From the NCBI GenBank assembly GCA_026874595.1, contig CM049316.1, positions 16,579,839-16,643,838 on the forward strand: 64,000 nucleotides of DNA, in the 5' to 3' direction. The position numbers and the translations under genes are program-made. Source of the stretch: Sipunculus nudus. Its lineage: Eukaryota; Annelida; Sipuncula; Golfingiida; Sipunculidae. Of the stretch, positions 1 to 13,529 are shown one piece after another (position 1 is the first letter of the stretch; each line of letters starts with the position of its first letter). The notes under the pieces are model-generated. The model was not told the DNA's origin. It ran no database searches and was given only the letters and a program-made list of their open reading frames with translations.

Positions 1-379
1 TTTCACTTAAATGAAGGATTATTTATCCGGAACATACTCATGCTGATCTGATTACTCCAGTGTATATCAGGTAATTAATTAACTGACAATGAGAGAGTCG
101 CAGGAACAAAAGCGGCAAATGATCTTGGGGAAGCTGATATTTGAATTACCTCCGGTGAATTGGCCATGAGGTTACCAGATATGGATAAAATGATAGCAGG
201 GCTGGGTCATTTGGCTTTCTATGGGGTCTGAACATTCTCCACTGTTTTCTGTGACAGTATCCTCTCGACATGGCCTGGAGACTCTGGGCACTGCATACTA
301 CTTATCATACTCAAAGAAGTTAACCAGGGTGAATTCACTGACCTTCTTTAACTTTTCCTATAATTAACTCCATTGCATC

Positions 380-1020
380 ATTGTATTATAAAAAGCTAAG
401 TAAGATCTATACACATGCAAAATTCAGGCCGATACGTCAAACCAATCTTGAGATATAAGCATGGATGTATGTAACGTAAACATATTGTATGTGGCGCCAT
501 CTGTCATTTAAACGAAAAAAGCTATCCAAGGTGTATACAGTTGCACAATTTCCGGTGGATAAGTCAAACCATGCACTGCTGAAATATGAGCGATTTTCAC
601 CCTAGACAGACAAACAGATAGTAGCTGTGCAAAAATAGTTGCAGGTGGCGCCACCAGTTTTGTGTAGGTATGATAAAAGAGCTAATTAATTAAGATCTAT
701 AAACATACACAATTTTAGGTCGATACGTCAAACCAGTCCTGAGATTTTAACATTGGTGTCTGCAGCGTAAACGTGATCATAGGTGCCGCCATCTGTCATA
801 TATACTAGAAATCTGTCTGAGATGTATATACATGCAATGTTTTAGGTGAATAAGTCAAACCATTGCAGAGATATGAGTGATTATAACCGAAGGCAAGCGA
901 ACAGATGGACGCTGTGGCGCAGTTGGCGCAATCAGTTTTTTGTATGATATAAAGTCCAAGAGCTACACTCATGCAAATTTCAGCCCGATTGGTCGAACGA
1001 GTCCCAAAATATATATAAGG
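380..1020. repeat. Diverged tandem modules, about 140-bp unit, 4-5 copies
   Basis: The block CGATACGTCAAACCA (or GTGGATAAGTCAAACC) recurs at about 430, 555, 718 and 850, each followed 60-90 bases later by a GGCGCCATCTGTCA-like or GTGGCGCCACC block. The same layout returns at 17.34-17.70 kb. Confidence 0.75.
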
Positions 1021-1229
1021 GTTTATGTATGAAAACAGACGCAAAGATGGACGCTCTGTAGAGAGGAAAGGTCAGAGGTCAACCCAAAATGAGGTCGCAG
1101 CAGTTCATTTGTGACCCGATCATAATCCCAGGTTTCATAAAATTTCCCCCAGTTTTTACGGCGGCGTCCGACTGAAAACATAGAAACCGCGAAACTCGTT
1201 TCACTTTTTGGGCAATTTAAACGAGGACA

Positions 1230-1410
1230 GGGTATAACTAGAAATCTACATCTAATGAAAGCAAGCCTCCGCCCTTCACTTATTCGACCAATATGTTTGG
1301 GTTCATACGTGTATGAGTGACTATAGAGTTGTGACTATTCCTTGATGACGTTCCTAAATCCGGATAATGTGCCGATCCACACTTAAATCTAACGGATTAA
1401 ATGAGATTCC
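1230..1410 (+). repeat. Dispersed repeat family A, copy 1
   Basis: It shares GCAAGCCTCCGCC, TTCACTTATTC, TATTCCTTGATGACGTTCCT and a CCGGAT..GTGCCGATCCACAC stretch with the copies at 4.54, 9.20 and 55.1 kb, in the same order. Confidence 0.85.
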
Positions 1411-1419
1411 GTTCATGAG

Positions 1420-3520
1420 GTTAGGTGTTTTGTGACCAAACACACAGACACACGCACAAACAACAACACACAAACAAGCAAACGGGGATGAACGCGGAGT
1501 CAATGCATGCGAAAATCGAAGAACCTTTGTAGGTCTTGAGAATTATCCCATAAACATGTTATGTATTCATAATTACAAATAAGAGGTAGTCAAAGACAAC
1601 AAACTCCCGCCAGGATGATCCTCATCACACGCAACTGTGTTATCATATACAGCCGTCATGGTTCAACAGCACAATCCCTGGTCACCTCCACAACAAAGCC
1701 GTCCCTAATACCAATAACTAGGTCTATATTATAATGAAATTATGGGATAGAATCCATAGAATTAAATCACATATCATGCTGGTTCAGATTACCTCCAAAG
1801 GTAAAAGGATAATCGGACTTCACCTTACTTTATCCCTTGCGTCTTATCCTATCCCTGCAAAACATTTAATCAAAAGCTGTTCAGTAATGTTTGCAAGAAG
1901 CAGCACGCAGTCAAACCAAAATAACACAGGGTATGGAAAATAATAACTCACGTCACATGTTGAGGTATAACTGCCGAAGAGGATTCATTTACTTTTGCTT
2001 AAGAATATCTGGAAAAAGGAACCATATACGGAAGTTAACGTAAAGTTTTATGACACCCTGACATGAAGATTAATTAGCTCTATATGCCCGTTGTATAGGC
2101 AATTTTAAAGGCTGGGATATACAGAATGTATTAGATGTATATGGTATATACGTATATTATAAGATTGGTCTGACAGCCGTCCAGATACCAGTTATATACT
2201 AATAACTTGACCAGACAAATGTCCCCGATAGTTACTCACACTGCAGGGGTTGGTATATGTATAAAAATATGTACAACCAGATGCCAGGCCTGATATAACG
2301 CGGTCTACTGCATGGTTGGCGGGTTTATCTCGGTGATGCTCCAGGGATTACGCACACGTAATAATACGTGTCATGACTGAGTGTAATCAGTGTCATTACG
2401 TGTGTACAACTGAGATCAGCTGATCAACATAGTTGACAAATACTGTGGTTGACTGTTCGGGAGGGTTTCTAATTCAATATTTCTAATTCGCGATATTCGC
2501 GAAAGGAAAATTACCGCGAAAATAAAATATGTGAATAAGACACCATATTTAAACACAGGTATACACAGGTGAACGTTCATTTATAAAATAGCCTCACTTG
2601 CATCTGTTTAACGTTATCCATGCGACTACGCCTATAGTTTTAGAGTCGAAAAGCGCAAGATAAATAAAAACATTTATTTCATGTTGCTTGTAAATCAAGG
2701 ATTCACATTATAAACAAAATTAAATCTATCGCATTATCTGCCTATATATAGTGGGTTACAATTACTTTTCAATTGTGGATCTTCGTCAAATTTTTAAGAT
2801 AAAGTGGCCAAATTAAATAACCAATGAGACAGTGGTATATATATACCATAGGTTACCTTATGATAAGAACGGGAAAATGAATCCTTCGCTTAACAATAAA
2901 ACAATGAAAACGGCGAAAAAATAGTCTCGCGAATCAGAAGTCTATATATCACAGTATCCAGCGGACACAAACACTTAAAAACATGACGAATACCTTGTCG
3001 TTGCCTTGCTTTCTTAATGTGGAATGTTTAAGCAGACGCATAAAGACCTCAAATTACGGGGGAATATAACAATTATGACAGATGTCCTTATGTGATATAT
3101 TTAAGTAAGGCCAACACGTCAGATATCATTAACGGGTAAAACGATACAGTGACAGATACCCTGATGGGAAACTTAAGGCCGCTGAAAAACAACCAGATAT
3201 CATTACGCGGAAAAAAAATAACATTTTTGACTTTTTTGTGACAGATGCTCAGATCAAATTAATGAAATTTGCCACAGTGATAGTTTGTTGAGATAGTTTG
3301 TTAGTCGCGTCCTGCACGCACCCACGTTTATAAACTGCATTGTCGGACCTTGAGCGTATATCCGTGATACTCAGAAGCTGCTTCTATATTCTAAATAATT
3401 TTTTAATAATTTATTTAAAGACATAGTTTGTGTATGATTTTGTTTGTGTACGGTGTTTGTGTATGATTATGTTTGTGAACGCTTCAGTATTTTTAAGTAA
3501 TTATCAAGAAAGACTTTTAA
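1420..3520. other. Unassigned AT-rich spacer
   Basis: No gene recognised. Near 2485 there is a near-palindrome TTCGCGATATTCGCGAA, with another CGCGAA-rich stretch near 2510 and 2930. These may be the ends of a small element, but no clear inverted termini could be fixed. Confidence 0.5.
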
Positions 3521-3529
3521 TAAACGTTC

Positions 3530-3530
3530 G

Positions 3531-3614
<84 letters not shown>
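3530..3614. repeat. AT dinucleotide microsatellite
   Basis: About 85 bases of AT with one interruption. The Tyr/Ile-repeat open frame across it is an artefact. Confidence 0.97.
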
Positions 3615-3619
<5 letters not shown>

Positions 3620-5530
3620 ATTTGTTTCAGGAAAATAAATTTAGTTAATATAAAATCCAAAAAAAAAACATATTTTGTTCTGATGTGTTTTTACCTATTT
3701 ATCAAGATAATATATTCATGTTGTCCCCTGATCTTATTAAATTCTTATCTAAAATTTCAATTAAAAATCGTTATCCAGCATTGATTTATAAAAAAAAAAA
3801 GTGCTTGAGTACCAAACCTTCCTTGCCATATATATACAGAGGGTTCTTTATAACAGTCAGGGTTCCAAGGAAAACCTTATATTGATGTGTACTGTCACTG
3901 CATTTACCTCTTGGTTTAATCAACAAAATTTAATCAAACCTTCTTTGACTGTAACTTCACATTTTATTCCTCCGATACCTTTAAAAATATTATATAGATG
4001 GCACACATACAGAAAAAGAGACAGAGGTAAATATATATATTTACCCCACGTGGCGTGGAGGGAACCGGAGAATGAATGACCCTGAAACGTTACAATAGAT
4101 AAAAATTGGCCAATAAGCTAGATTTTTCTGGATGCGAGTGATGTTACAACAAGAACAGTGAAACTACAAAAATGGTTTAGGCAGATGTCTGACAAATCAG
4201 GACGCCGGCGAGGTTTAACATTTTTATCTTTATGTTTTTATCTGATGGTGTACAGGATATGTCAAACGAGGGAGATATAGAATAAAACCGGGGCAGGAAG
4301 CCGGGGGAAGGATTACCAGGTTTAACGAGGACAACAGAAGACCGCCGGCAGAACGAGCTCCGGTTGTCAGACACCGGGTTACGAATGATTGTATCTTCAG
4401 GTTGAGAAGTGGCTTCAAGGTTTATTTAGAGTCGAGAGAAGCATGTATAGTATTTACAGGTTTATGTACACACACACACCCGGACGCACGCACAAGATGT
4501 CGTTCTATCATGGCTTGTATCAAATTTTAATATAAAAAATCTGCATTCTAAGGACCGCAAGCCTCCGCCATTGGGGGGGGGGGGGGTGTTCCAAAACCGT
4601 GTTTGCATTCACTTATTCCAAGGTTAATTCGTGCATCAGTGACGCATTTGTGAGTATTCCTTGATGACGCTCCTGAATCATGATCATGTCCGGATCCACA
4701 CCGAAAGTGCCTTGTTTAACTTAGATCGGTTATAAAACTACTCAAAGCATGATACATGTTCTTTAATAATTTATCCCACGTGTAAAGCGATCCTTGGTTT
4801 TTTATAGAACTAAGTTTATGTCTTTATGGTTATTTATCTAACTTCCATGCTGTCAGCAATTATGTTTGCCAATAAAATATGTAAAATCTAATTTAAAAAA
4901 GTTCATTCCACACTTCTACCGACGTTACTTGGTTCGGAATTTCCGTCATGGCAGTCACTGATCCACAAATTCATTATATATTTTTTCGTTCCCGGTGGTA
5001 TAGTACTTATCCTTGGCATTGTCATATACACTTATATCCAAAATTCTTTTAAGTCTTGCAAGCATTGCAACTTAAGATTATTGACGAATCATAGATGGTA
5101 TAGGAATTATAGGATTTTCGTCGTGAAGATCAGCGATAATTTTCCATGTTGGACAATCGGCGGATATAGGTGTTACGAAGACAAAAAACCACTGAGATAA
5201 ATCCTGTAAACAATGTACTGTAAACAATATGTAATTTTGTAAACAATGTATGATAAAACAATGTGTCCAGGTCAAGGCCTAATAAATTTGAAAACTATTA
5301 AGCATCCCGACGAGAGCCCCCAATTTTATGTTACGGAACCTAATATAAACAGATCACGTATGCGTGATGAACACAAATTTTGTAATGGAGATAAAAAAAA
5401 TCAGATTATGTAACACTAGGCAGCGGGAAATGTCTAGGGGAATGAATAAAGAAGTCAGTGGTTTTTTGTTAACAAATAACTATAATTTATTCCTAAAACA
5501 ACCCTAACAATACAATTCAACAAGCGGTAC
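3620..5530. other. Unassigned spacer around the family A copy
   Basis: Apart from the family A copy listed separately, no coding or repeat structure was recognised. Short open frames here lack splice context and have repeat-like composition. Confidence 0.4.
4530..4720 (+). repeat. Dispersed repeat family A, copy 2
   Basis: GCAAGCCTCCGCCATT, then a run of 14 G and an inserted short stretch, then CACTTATTCC, TATTCCTTGATGACGCTCCT and CCGGATCCACACCGAAA. The order matches the other copies. Confidence 0.82.
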
Positions 5531-5559
5531 CAAAGGAGTGGAAATTAGTTCTAAAATCA

Positions 5560-6221
5560 GAGAATATGAGTGATATTTACGTAAAAGACACTTTATTATT
5601 GAATAATCAAGCTCTAGACTTAAGAAAAGTCAATTACCGTATGGTGTATAATATGGTTATAAATGACTATACAAATGAGCCGGCTAATAAAATTAAACTA
5701 GAGGAAAGCTTACCTCAGGTATTTTCCTGGAAAGATGCAATTGATTATATATATAAAACCACTATGGACATGTTTTTGAGGCAATTTCAGTTTAGAATTA
5801 TCCATAATATATTGCCTGTGAATGTAAAGCTATAAGTATGGAAAATAACTGATACCAATATGTGTTCATACTGCAAAAAAGAAACAGAAACAGTAGTGTA
5901 TTCTGTGACTGCGACACAGCTAAATCATTTTATAGACAAATTAGTCAGTGGGCAGAACACGCTGGAATAAACATGCCTGCACTGACTCCGCTTCTTTTAT
6001 ATACAGGTTGTGACAAAAACAATGCCAATAAACGTATAATAGGTTTGATATTATTGCTACAAAAATATGTAATTTTTAAAAATAAAGAATCGGGTAATTT
6101 TCCATCTTTCACTGTATATATATCACATAAATTGGAAGGATTGGAAAGAAGAGTAGCTAAAAAAAATAACAAAATATATATTCATAAACAAAAGTGGGGT
6201 AACCTATTTAATGTTTTTTAA
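5560..6221 (+). pseudogene. Decayed LINE reverse-transcriptase C-terminus
   Basis: An open frame with FSWKDAIDYIYKTTMDMFLR and FQFRIIHNILPVN ends in a stop. The next bases continue the family pattern with a CSYCKKETE zinc-ribbon motif, which then shifts frame into FCDCDTAKSFYRQISQWAEH. This order (F-Q-x-R-I-x-H, C-x2-C, F-C-D-C) is typical of the C-terminal end of LINE ORF2 proteins such as L1/Tx1-like elements. One stop and one frameshift show it is dead. The rest of the element was not found upstream. Confidence 0.7.
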
Positions 6222-6229
6222 AGAGTGAA

Positions 6230-6990
6230 GAATTTTGAGAATTAGCTGTAGATATAATTTTGAAATGTGTATAAATATGTAGGTAAGAGTATGTGCATGT
6301 ATGTGTATGTATATGTGTGTATATATTTGGGTGTATATATGGGTATATATATATATAAAAATGTGAACGCGTGATCCTTCATGGATGTATATATACGTAT
6401 GTATATATATTTAAATTTTTATTCGGATCTGGTAAATATTATGTTGATCTGACCAAACCAGTTAAATCTACAAATAACATCGTTGTTCTTATTAAATTAA
6501 ATGTTTGTTTCCAATGATATTGAAAATATATCGACAGAACGAGATATAATTATAATTGTTGTAAAAAAAAAATAAAAGTCTCTTCACCAATACTCGGTTG
6601 GTATCCTAGTGCAATAGTGAAGATGTTCATGTTATAAACACAAGATTTGTAAGTTTTTTTTCTTGTTCCGAGGGATCTCGATGATGAAAAAGAACGTTAT
6701 AAATAAATATCTAGTAATACTGAGACATCCAAAAAAAAACACTAACAATACAATACACTAAATCAATACAATTATACAGTAAAACAGCGTTATAGCAACA
6801 AGTTAATACAATCACACAGAAAGATATTTGTACAGTACCTCTATACCAACACCGTCACCAAGATAAGTCCTTTGAATGTAAACTCTCGGAGAATGACAGT
6901 CCAGTGGAACGTTCTTGCAACAACACAGAAAGTTAACTGAAGTCCAAATGTATAAAATCCAGGAAAGTTCTTGAAAAATCTATAATTGCC
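6230..6990. other. AT-rich LINE tail and spacer
   Basis: TATATG-rich sequence directly after the LINE fragment, then spacer. No gene seen. Confidence 0.4.
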
Positions 6991-6999
6991 GCATTCGTC

Positions 7000-7184
7000 G
7001 GCAGAAGCGGATCCAGGGGGGGGGGCCCCTTTTTCACCCGAAGCAGTCTTTTTAAGGGGTTTTAGACGAAATATTGCGGCCTGGACCCCCCCCCCCTTTC
7101 CAGACCTGATGACCTTTTTTTAGGATTTTCATTAGTCCTCCTGGGTTGGACCCCCTTTTTCCTAAATCCTGGATCCGCCCCTGG
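7000..7184. mobile_element. hAT-like MITE with GGATCCAGG inverted ends
   Basis: It begins CAGAAGCGGATCCAGGGGGG and ends CTGGATCCGCCCCTG, an imperfect terminal inverted repeat starting CAG. Poly(G) and poly(C) runs sit inside. No convincing target-site duplication was found. Confidence 0.7.
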
Positions 7185-7669
7185 TCGGATAAGGTCCTGA
7201 CACACGCTTCTGCGTCCGCTGGAATCTGCTCTGCTGTCTGCCCTCTGGTTCTAAAAAACAGCCCTTTATATACCTTCACACCCTAAGCCGGGAACCTTCC
7301 ACCTCTCGAACAGTCTATAAGGACCCTACTCAACAGTAAACACGCGTTTCAGGAATTCTCTAGAAAGACATCGCTGTGTATCTACACATACCAGGCTCAT
7401 CACGTGACCCACGACCAAGCGTGAAAACTCAAGGCCCACATGACAACGAGAGTTCAACCTGTACGGAATGTAACAAAAACACGAGTTACGCCCGTGTCAC
7501 ATAAAAGAGCACCTGTAACAGAGGAAAATGAGAGGCAGATTTTTATCGACGAAAACAAATCTAAGAAATAGAATATACGCTTAAAGTGTCAAAAAGCAGC
7601 TGGTGGCATCTCCTCCCCGATGATTCTGCATACGAGAGTGAAGACTTCTAAGTTAGCACATCAAGCACG

Positions 7670-8270
7670 CACTTGTTTAACTTTTTGCCAGGATGCTGAG
7701 CCCCCCCCCCCCCCCTTTTTCTAAGATTCTGCATCCGCCCCTGTATAGATAACCAAGTCTCGAAATATATCATGTATCTTTGACTGCTTCAGGGCCGGAT
7801 CCAGGATTTCTTTAAAGAGGAAGCGGTTGCTTGGGAATGATCCTAGGAATTCAAAGAAACGTGCTTAAAAAGAACTTTAGTAACAAGTCAAATAATATAT
7901 TAACAGTCAATATTATAGAATAACTGAAATCAATATATTTTACAATTTATCATGATTCTCTTTTTTGACAGGATCTTTTGATTTCAATTCTGTTTAAAAA
8001 AAATAGGTAAATCCAGCCTTACTAAAGTTCTTAAACCGCATCAAGCATTTATCTATTTTATGTATTTATTTATTGAATGTTTCAGGTGCGGATCCAGGAT
8101 TTTTGCAGGGAGGGTTCAACGGGTATCATGCATAAAAATGTCTTAAAACAGGTCGTTGGTAAAGATCAGGGGTTGGTCTCGACCCCTAAAACCCCCCGTC
8201 AGGCATAAGATTTGTCTAAAAAATGTTGTTGGTTGAGAGCAGGGGAGGGGGGGGGGGGGGTTGTACGCTA
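7670..8270. mobile_element. Fragments of the same GGATCCAGG MITE family
   Basis: A right end (ATTCTGCATCCGCCCCTG) lies near 7742, and left ends (CAGGGCCGGATCCAGGATTT near 7791, CAGGTGCGGATCCAGGATTT near 8085) follow. They seem to be truncated or nested copies with G/C homopolymers. Confidence 0.65.
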
Positions 8271-8289
8271 GACTTGCATGGGCTGTCTT

Positions 8290-9180
8290 TTCGCTTCAAT
8301 ATACGGCCGAAACCTGCTTGTGTCTTTCTCAGGATCTGTTGAAAAAAAAACAGTCGGAGAAACCCTGAGACACTCGGAGAGGTTCGAGAATTATCCAAAA
8401 AGCAGGACGCATAATGATGTTTGATAGTTTTTTACGTACAGCTAGATGGGGAATCGAGCTGTCTGTATGTACATTAGCGGACCGAAAACTGGTGCCAACA
8501 GTAAAGTCAGTCGTCTACAAGGGGGAGATTATATTGTGGAAACGGATCCGAGCAAATAAAGCATATCGCTCAGTAACAAGGCACGTCTGCAGGACGGTCT
8601 GGTCCGACCCCTCGACGTAATCGGCTGTCGTTTACTCTGGTATTTAAGACTCTCTCAGGCCGACACACAAGATATTACTGATTATCCTTCATAGACAATG
8701 TGTAGATTTTGATACAGTCCCAACAAGCCGCCGTCCCACTGGAACTTGACGGTATTCGCAACTTGTTCTGTTGATTGGATATAGGCTGAAGCACCACTAT
8801 GTCACCGTCTGGTGCTCCGCGGCACCAGCTTTGTCTGTTTTATTATCGGCCACAGTTTTTTATGATTGGTAAGCATTGTCGGACAAGGATTGACTTACCT
8901 AGATATTATGGCCTTTGAAGCCGTAAACACTGTTATAGCTAATCTACAAACTTGTTCTCAAACACTCATGCGCGCTCGGGTCACATTTCAACAGTTCGCT
9001 AACAGCTGCCTAAGAACCTATACGTGTCTTGTAATTGTAATGAAAATTTGTCCTATAGATTTGTTCATTAAATATTTCATGTCAGTTTAATAAAAAAATA
9101 TAAATATTTGGATAAAGAAAGTGACCGGAAAAATAATAAGTTAAATTTTGACGATATACTTTCGGTTTATTGTAATTTCA
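8290..9180. other. Unassigned spacer
   Basis: No gene, RNA or recognisable repeat found on either strand. Confidence 0.4.
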
Positions 9181-9189
9181 AATTTATAA

Positions 9190-9345
9190 ACTAGAAATCT
9201 GCATTTGAAAGAATGCAAGCCTACGCCATTCACTTATTCCACACATATTCCCAGGTTCATTCGTGCATAAGTGACTGTGAATATTCCTTGATGACGTTCC
9301 TGGATCCGGATCATGTGCCATATCTACACCAAAATCTAATAGATT
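9190..9345 (+). repeat. Dispersed repeat family A, copy 3
   Basis: The most complete copy: GCAAGCCTACGCCATTCACT, ATTCCCAGGTTCATTCGTGC, TATTCCTTGATGACGTTCCT and GGATCCGGATCATGTGCC. It is followed by an (AC)n run at 9433-9453. Confidence 0.88.
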
Positions 9346-9914
9346 CTTTATTGGCCCTTTCCCGAAATACCCTGAACATTCCATGAGATTCCTTTCATGA
9401 TCGAGGGAGTTATGTTGTGAATTGTCACATAAACACACACACACACACACACACTAAAACACAAACACACGCGATTAGGGATAAACGTATAAACCCACCT
9501 GGCGAGGCAACAATAAAAATGCGGGTCGATAATTTTTCAAAACAAGTGGGCCAAGGGTTATGACATTAGGCTGATCTGTGACACAGAATGTGACTAATGT
9601 TTTTTTAATCAATTTGTACGTATATAATGTGTTTGTTTTGGTCCTGCTGGGATGTGTCAATCATGATTTCTAAGTCTAAAGGAAAAGATTAAAAATGCAT
9701 AAATGCAATTTTTCATAAATCAGTGAGGTTTTACTTTTTTATTATAAATTTACGACATATATAATAAATAACTACATGATACAAATATTATGAACAACAG
9801 GTTATAGAACATTATAAAAAAAGTTAATAATAACGAAATTTTATCGAAACAATACCATTTCGGTCTTAGACTATATAACAGGGCAGTATAGTTCTCGCTT
9901 CCTATGATATTGTA

Positions 9915-10300
9915 TCATGTTATTTTGTATCCTGGTGTCACCCAGGCTCGGTGTCTAGAGGGTCTGTGGTATTTAAACCGCCACGTTGCTGGGTCAGAAA
10001 CCCCCCGATATACACTCGTTTGTGATACACGGTTGTGAGGCACAGCCTTTCCAGGGTGTCTAGCTATAGGGTCTGGGGTACGTAACCCGCTACATTGCTG
10101 GGTAAGAAATCCCCCGATATACACTCGTTTATGATACACCGGCATTCCCATTAAACCTGCATAGCGATCAAGCTGGGTGCGGGCAGGATGTAAGGTCTCA
10201 TCGCTCCTCGGCTTAGATTTTAACTCATGGCCTCCCGGCTCAGAATCGTCTACTCTACCCCTAGATAATTGAAGCCGTAGTTTTGTTTTATATACCTTCA
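9915..10300 (-). mobile_element. tRNA-derived SINE, minus strand, with duplicated body
   Basis: On the minus strand a tRNA-like head (GGGGTAGAGTAGACG..., about 10217-10262) leads into a body. The ATACACTCGTTT(G/A)TGATACAC-type block occurs twice (about 10010 and 10120), so the body is internally duplicated. It resembles the copies at 16.8 and 43.9 kb. Confidence 0.75.
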
Positions 10301-10309
10301 TAAAAACAG

Positions 10310-13140
10310 CTGCCAGGTTCAGTAGTTTTAAAAATTGTGTGGATCCTCCTGTCGTGAAATATCGAAATTTAATCGATAATTGGTGATAATATATTATACA
10401 ATCATATGTTACGTATATACGATCTCATTGATATACGGTATATACGGTATTTCAGCATTCGAATTCAAATGTATGCAAGTCATAAGGACCGTTTTCTTAT
10501 ACAATATACGAATAATATGGTTTTCAGATTAAATCACTACTTCTTTTAAATCATCAACTCAGCAAAATAGTGTGAACAACATCAATGATTAAAAAACAGA
10601 AGAAGTTCCTGGACATATTGTGAAATGATCCATTTTTTTTTATTTTTCTCAATTTAAAAGAAGGCAATTCCTAACGTTCATTAATTAAGCTCAAGTGTCA
10701 TAAGAACCGAGTAATGTTATGTTTTATAAATAAAAAATATATACACCGACATTGGATAATTTTGCTTGTGACTCTACTTCTCTCATAAAACCTCTATATA
10801 TTTTAATATACTTATAGAAGACTTAAGAAATACAGGACATTTTGATGACACAACAATTTTAGAATTGATTGAAAATTCAGAAGAAAAGTGCCAGAAGTGT
10901 TAATTTTCTGTACAAGGTAAGTCCTATTCACTTTAAACCCGTTATCCTAACTTTTCATCTCAGGCTTTTTTTTTCAGGTGAGAGATGAAGTAATCGATTT
11001 TATAAGATAAAAAACATACACACACGCTCCAGATTGTTTAGTCTGTCAATATATGTACATTAATTAAGGAACTGATTGCTAAATGAATTTTGTCGAATTC
11101 ATAGGTGATATAGGTAATTACATAGTATTGTAAAAATGATTATCAAATAAACCCTCTGGTACTGAACCTCGGGATTTGTCCATGTTTTCTGTCTTTCCTT
11201 TCGACAAGACACCACAAACAGGGTTTTACAGAATACATAAAGCCAAACAGAAGCATAGATAGTCCTATTCAAATAACAGAGAGGAATATATAATTAAAGC
11301 GAAGATATTTATCAAGTTTTTTTTTATCTGGTCTTAAAGTTAATGTATAGACTTTTTTTATTTTTGAAAAAATATGACACAATTTGCAACATAGCGAAAA
11401 TTTTATCACCAAAGGGTTTGCAGCGTCGCCATTTCGGACGTTTCCCAGTCTCATGCCCCCTGCATTGATCGTCTGTTTACTTGTGTATCAAGAAAAATAA
11501 ACCTGTCGTTACATCCTCGTTAGCCATCCACTGAGGCGCTAGCTAACATGAAGCATGTGTGCTTTTTCTCGACATAACAAGGCCGCCATGGTGTGGAGAC
11601 AAACAAAAAAATGGTGGCAAATGTCGTAAAATTAAACGCGGTGCATGCCGGTAATGTCGTAAAATTAAACGTTGCGTAAATGTTTGATGGTCCGTCATCA
11701 CCAGTAAATTATCTGTTACATCGGAATAAACAGAAAACAAATGACCTTATAACCGGCAAGCATTAAACACTTATCCTAAATGCCAAAAATTTCGCCTCCG
11801 TATCAACAATCCTCGTTTTCTGTAACACGGATAAGACGATGGAAAAGGCGGCATGTTTCTGTGAACGCCCAAGTTTATTGCTGGCCTGGAGTCCCACCAA
11901 CCCATAATCCATGTGAGCCATTATCCTATCAAGGAAACAGTGGATGCCATGTCAACATTAAAGTGAGCGATGAACCCTCCGAGGAGAAAAAAAAATCAAC
12001 TCAGGAAACGTGGACGAGTTTTTCCGTCAAGCAAGACGTTTGTACTAGTTGCCCTTGTCACATTTTAACATGAGATAGCTATTTTGAATTATAACATACA
12101 CATGTATATCAACATTCATATTTATCAAACCACTTGTCACATGTCAGGTTTTATCAAAGTAAGAAAGCTGACATCTGTGCCACGTTAAACGTTATAAATG
12201 TCACATGATTTTTACAACATGAACACAAACCATTCACATGTTCCGTAATTGAGCTCAATTTAGATTTCAAATAAGCAATATTCTGAATTCTCAATGGTCA
12301 TACTTTCTAACGCGGTTGTCAGCCATGAACAAATAATGCCATCTAAAGTTTTTTTTAGGGTTTTGGCCGGTCGACTTATAACAGCCGTCCTTAAAAGACC
12401 ACGTGGCATGGTACAGTGCATATGGGGACAGAGCACGCAAATTTATTATAAAACCAGAGCTAAGAGAAATAAATCTTGACAACAGCTCAGTTTTTATATA
12501 CTCAATGTTCATTACTTGAAAGTATATACGATGAAATCCACAGAGCTATAAACGTTATTAAAGACTGCATTTAAAACATTATTTAAAACATTAAGACAAA
12601 AAATGCATACAGATCTTCATTTTAATTAATAATTATTAGCCATGTTCAGTTTCGTAACATTTACAGTGGGTTTTTTCATTCAATGTTTTCATCAATTACC
12701 TTACTTTCCTTTATTTAATATTATGAGGCGATCATGCAATATTTCAATAGGCCTATATATGATTGTCATCATGTATTCTATATTTCTTGGCCTAAATTTC
12801 TAAAACACCATATATGTTCAGTGAAGATTTTATGCGTCCACTTCAAAGGTTTCAACGGTATATAAAAAAATTGTAATTTTCATATAGATTTTCAAAGGTC
12901 TTTTTCAATAAGAGAAAACGTGGCTGGGACAATCTATATAGGGGTACAGACAGAGGCTCCCGGCCTCCTGCATGATATAAGGGTCCCCCCTCATATTTCC
13001 TTCGGACAAGACGTCCTCTCCAAAAATATCATAATTTTCTGCACTTCACCATACATGATACAAAATATATATTTTGGTTTTAAACAACAAAATAATTTGT
13101 GCTCAATTTTTTACCATTTAACTTTCATTATTTGAATTTG
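10310..13140. other. Unassigned spacer
   Basis: No gene recognised. A short direct repeat ATGTCGTAAAATTAAACG occurs at about 11622 and 11657. Open frames around 11.8-12.1 kb have no family resemblance and no splice context. Confidence 0.4.
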
Positions 13141-13157
13141 ATTTAATCACCTCCATG

Positions 13158-13521
13158 CAGTGATGAAGTCGAGTTCTCACCATCCGAGTGCGAGTCAAAG
13201 TCCGAGTCCTTGAGGTTTTTACGTTATTTAACGTTTTTGTTATTATAAATATTATACACAGTTAGCTCCCCGATTCAGAGCTAAAGTTTGGGGTATATAT
13301 CGTTTGTTTTTAATCATTCTGTGAGTAGTTCGCACTTGTACATAAGCCAATATATAGTATATGACTGGACTTGAGATGGATTGACCTGCTTTTTCGATTC
13401 CTTAGTTTCGAGTTCAAGTCCGAGTCCAGAACCCGCGCGTCGAAGTCCAAGTACCTTAAAAGGGGGCCTCGAGTCCAAAGTTGAGTACAAGTCCGGACTC
13501 GAGTCATACTGCACATCACTG
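13158..13521. mobile_element. 364-bp hAT-like MITE with 8-bp target duplication
   Basis: It starts CAGTGATGAAGTCGAGT and ends as the reverse complement of CAGTGATGTGCAGTATGACT. It is flanked by CCTCCATG (13150-13157) and CCTCCAAG (13522-13529), an 8-bp duplication with one mismatch. The interior is made of GAGTCCGAGTC-type short repeats. No transposase. Confidence 0.85.
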
Positions 13522-13529
13522 CCTCCAAG

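Noticed and set aside
3430-3648. Open frame with Tyr-Ile repeats
   Set aside because: It is the translation of the AT microsatellite, with no splice or family support. The same applies near 25.7 kb.
11780-12073. 97-residue plus-strand frame as a gene
   Set aside because: No family resemblance, no splice context, low-complexity Ser/Lys tail.
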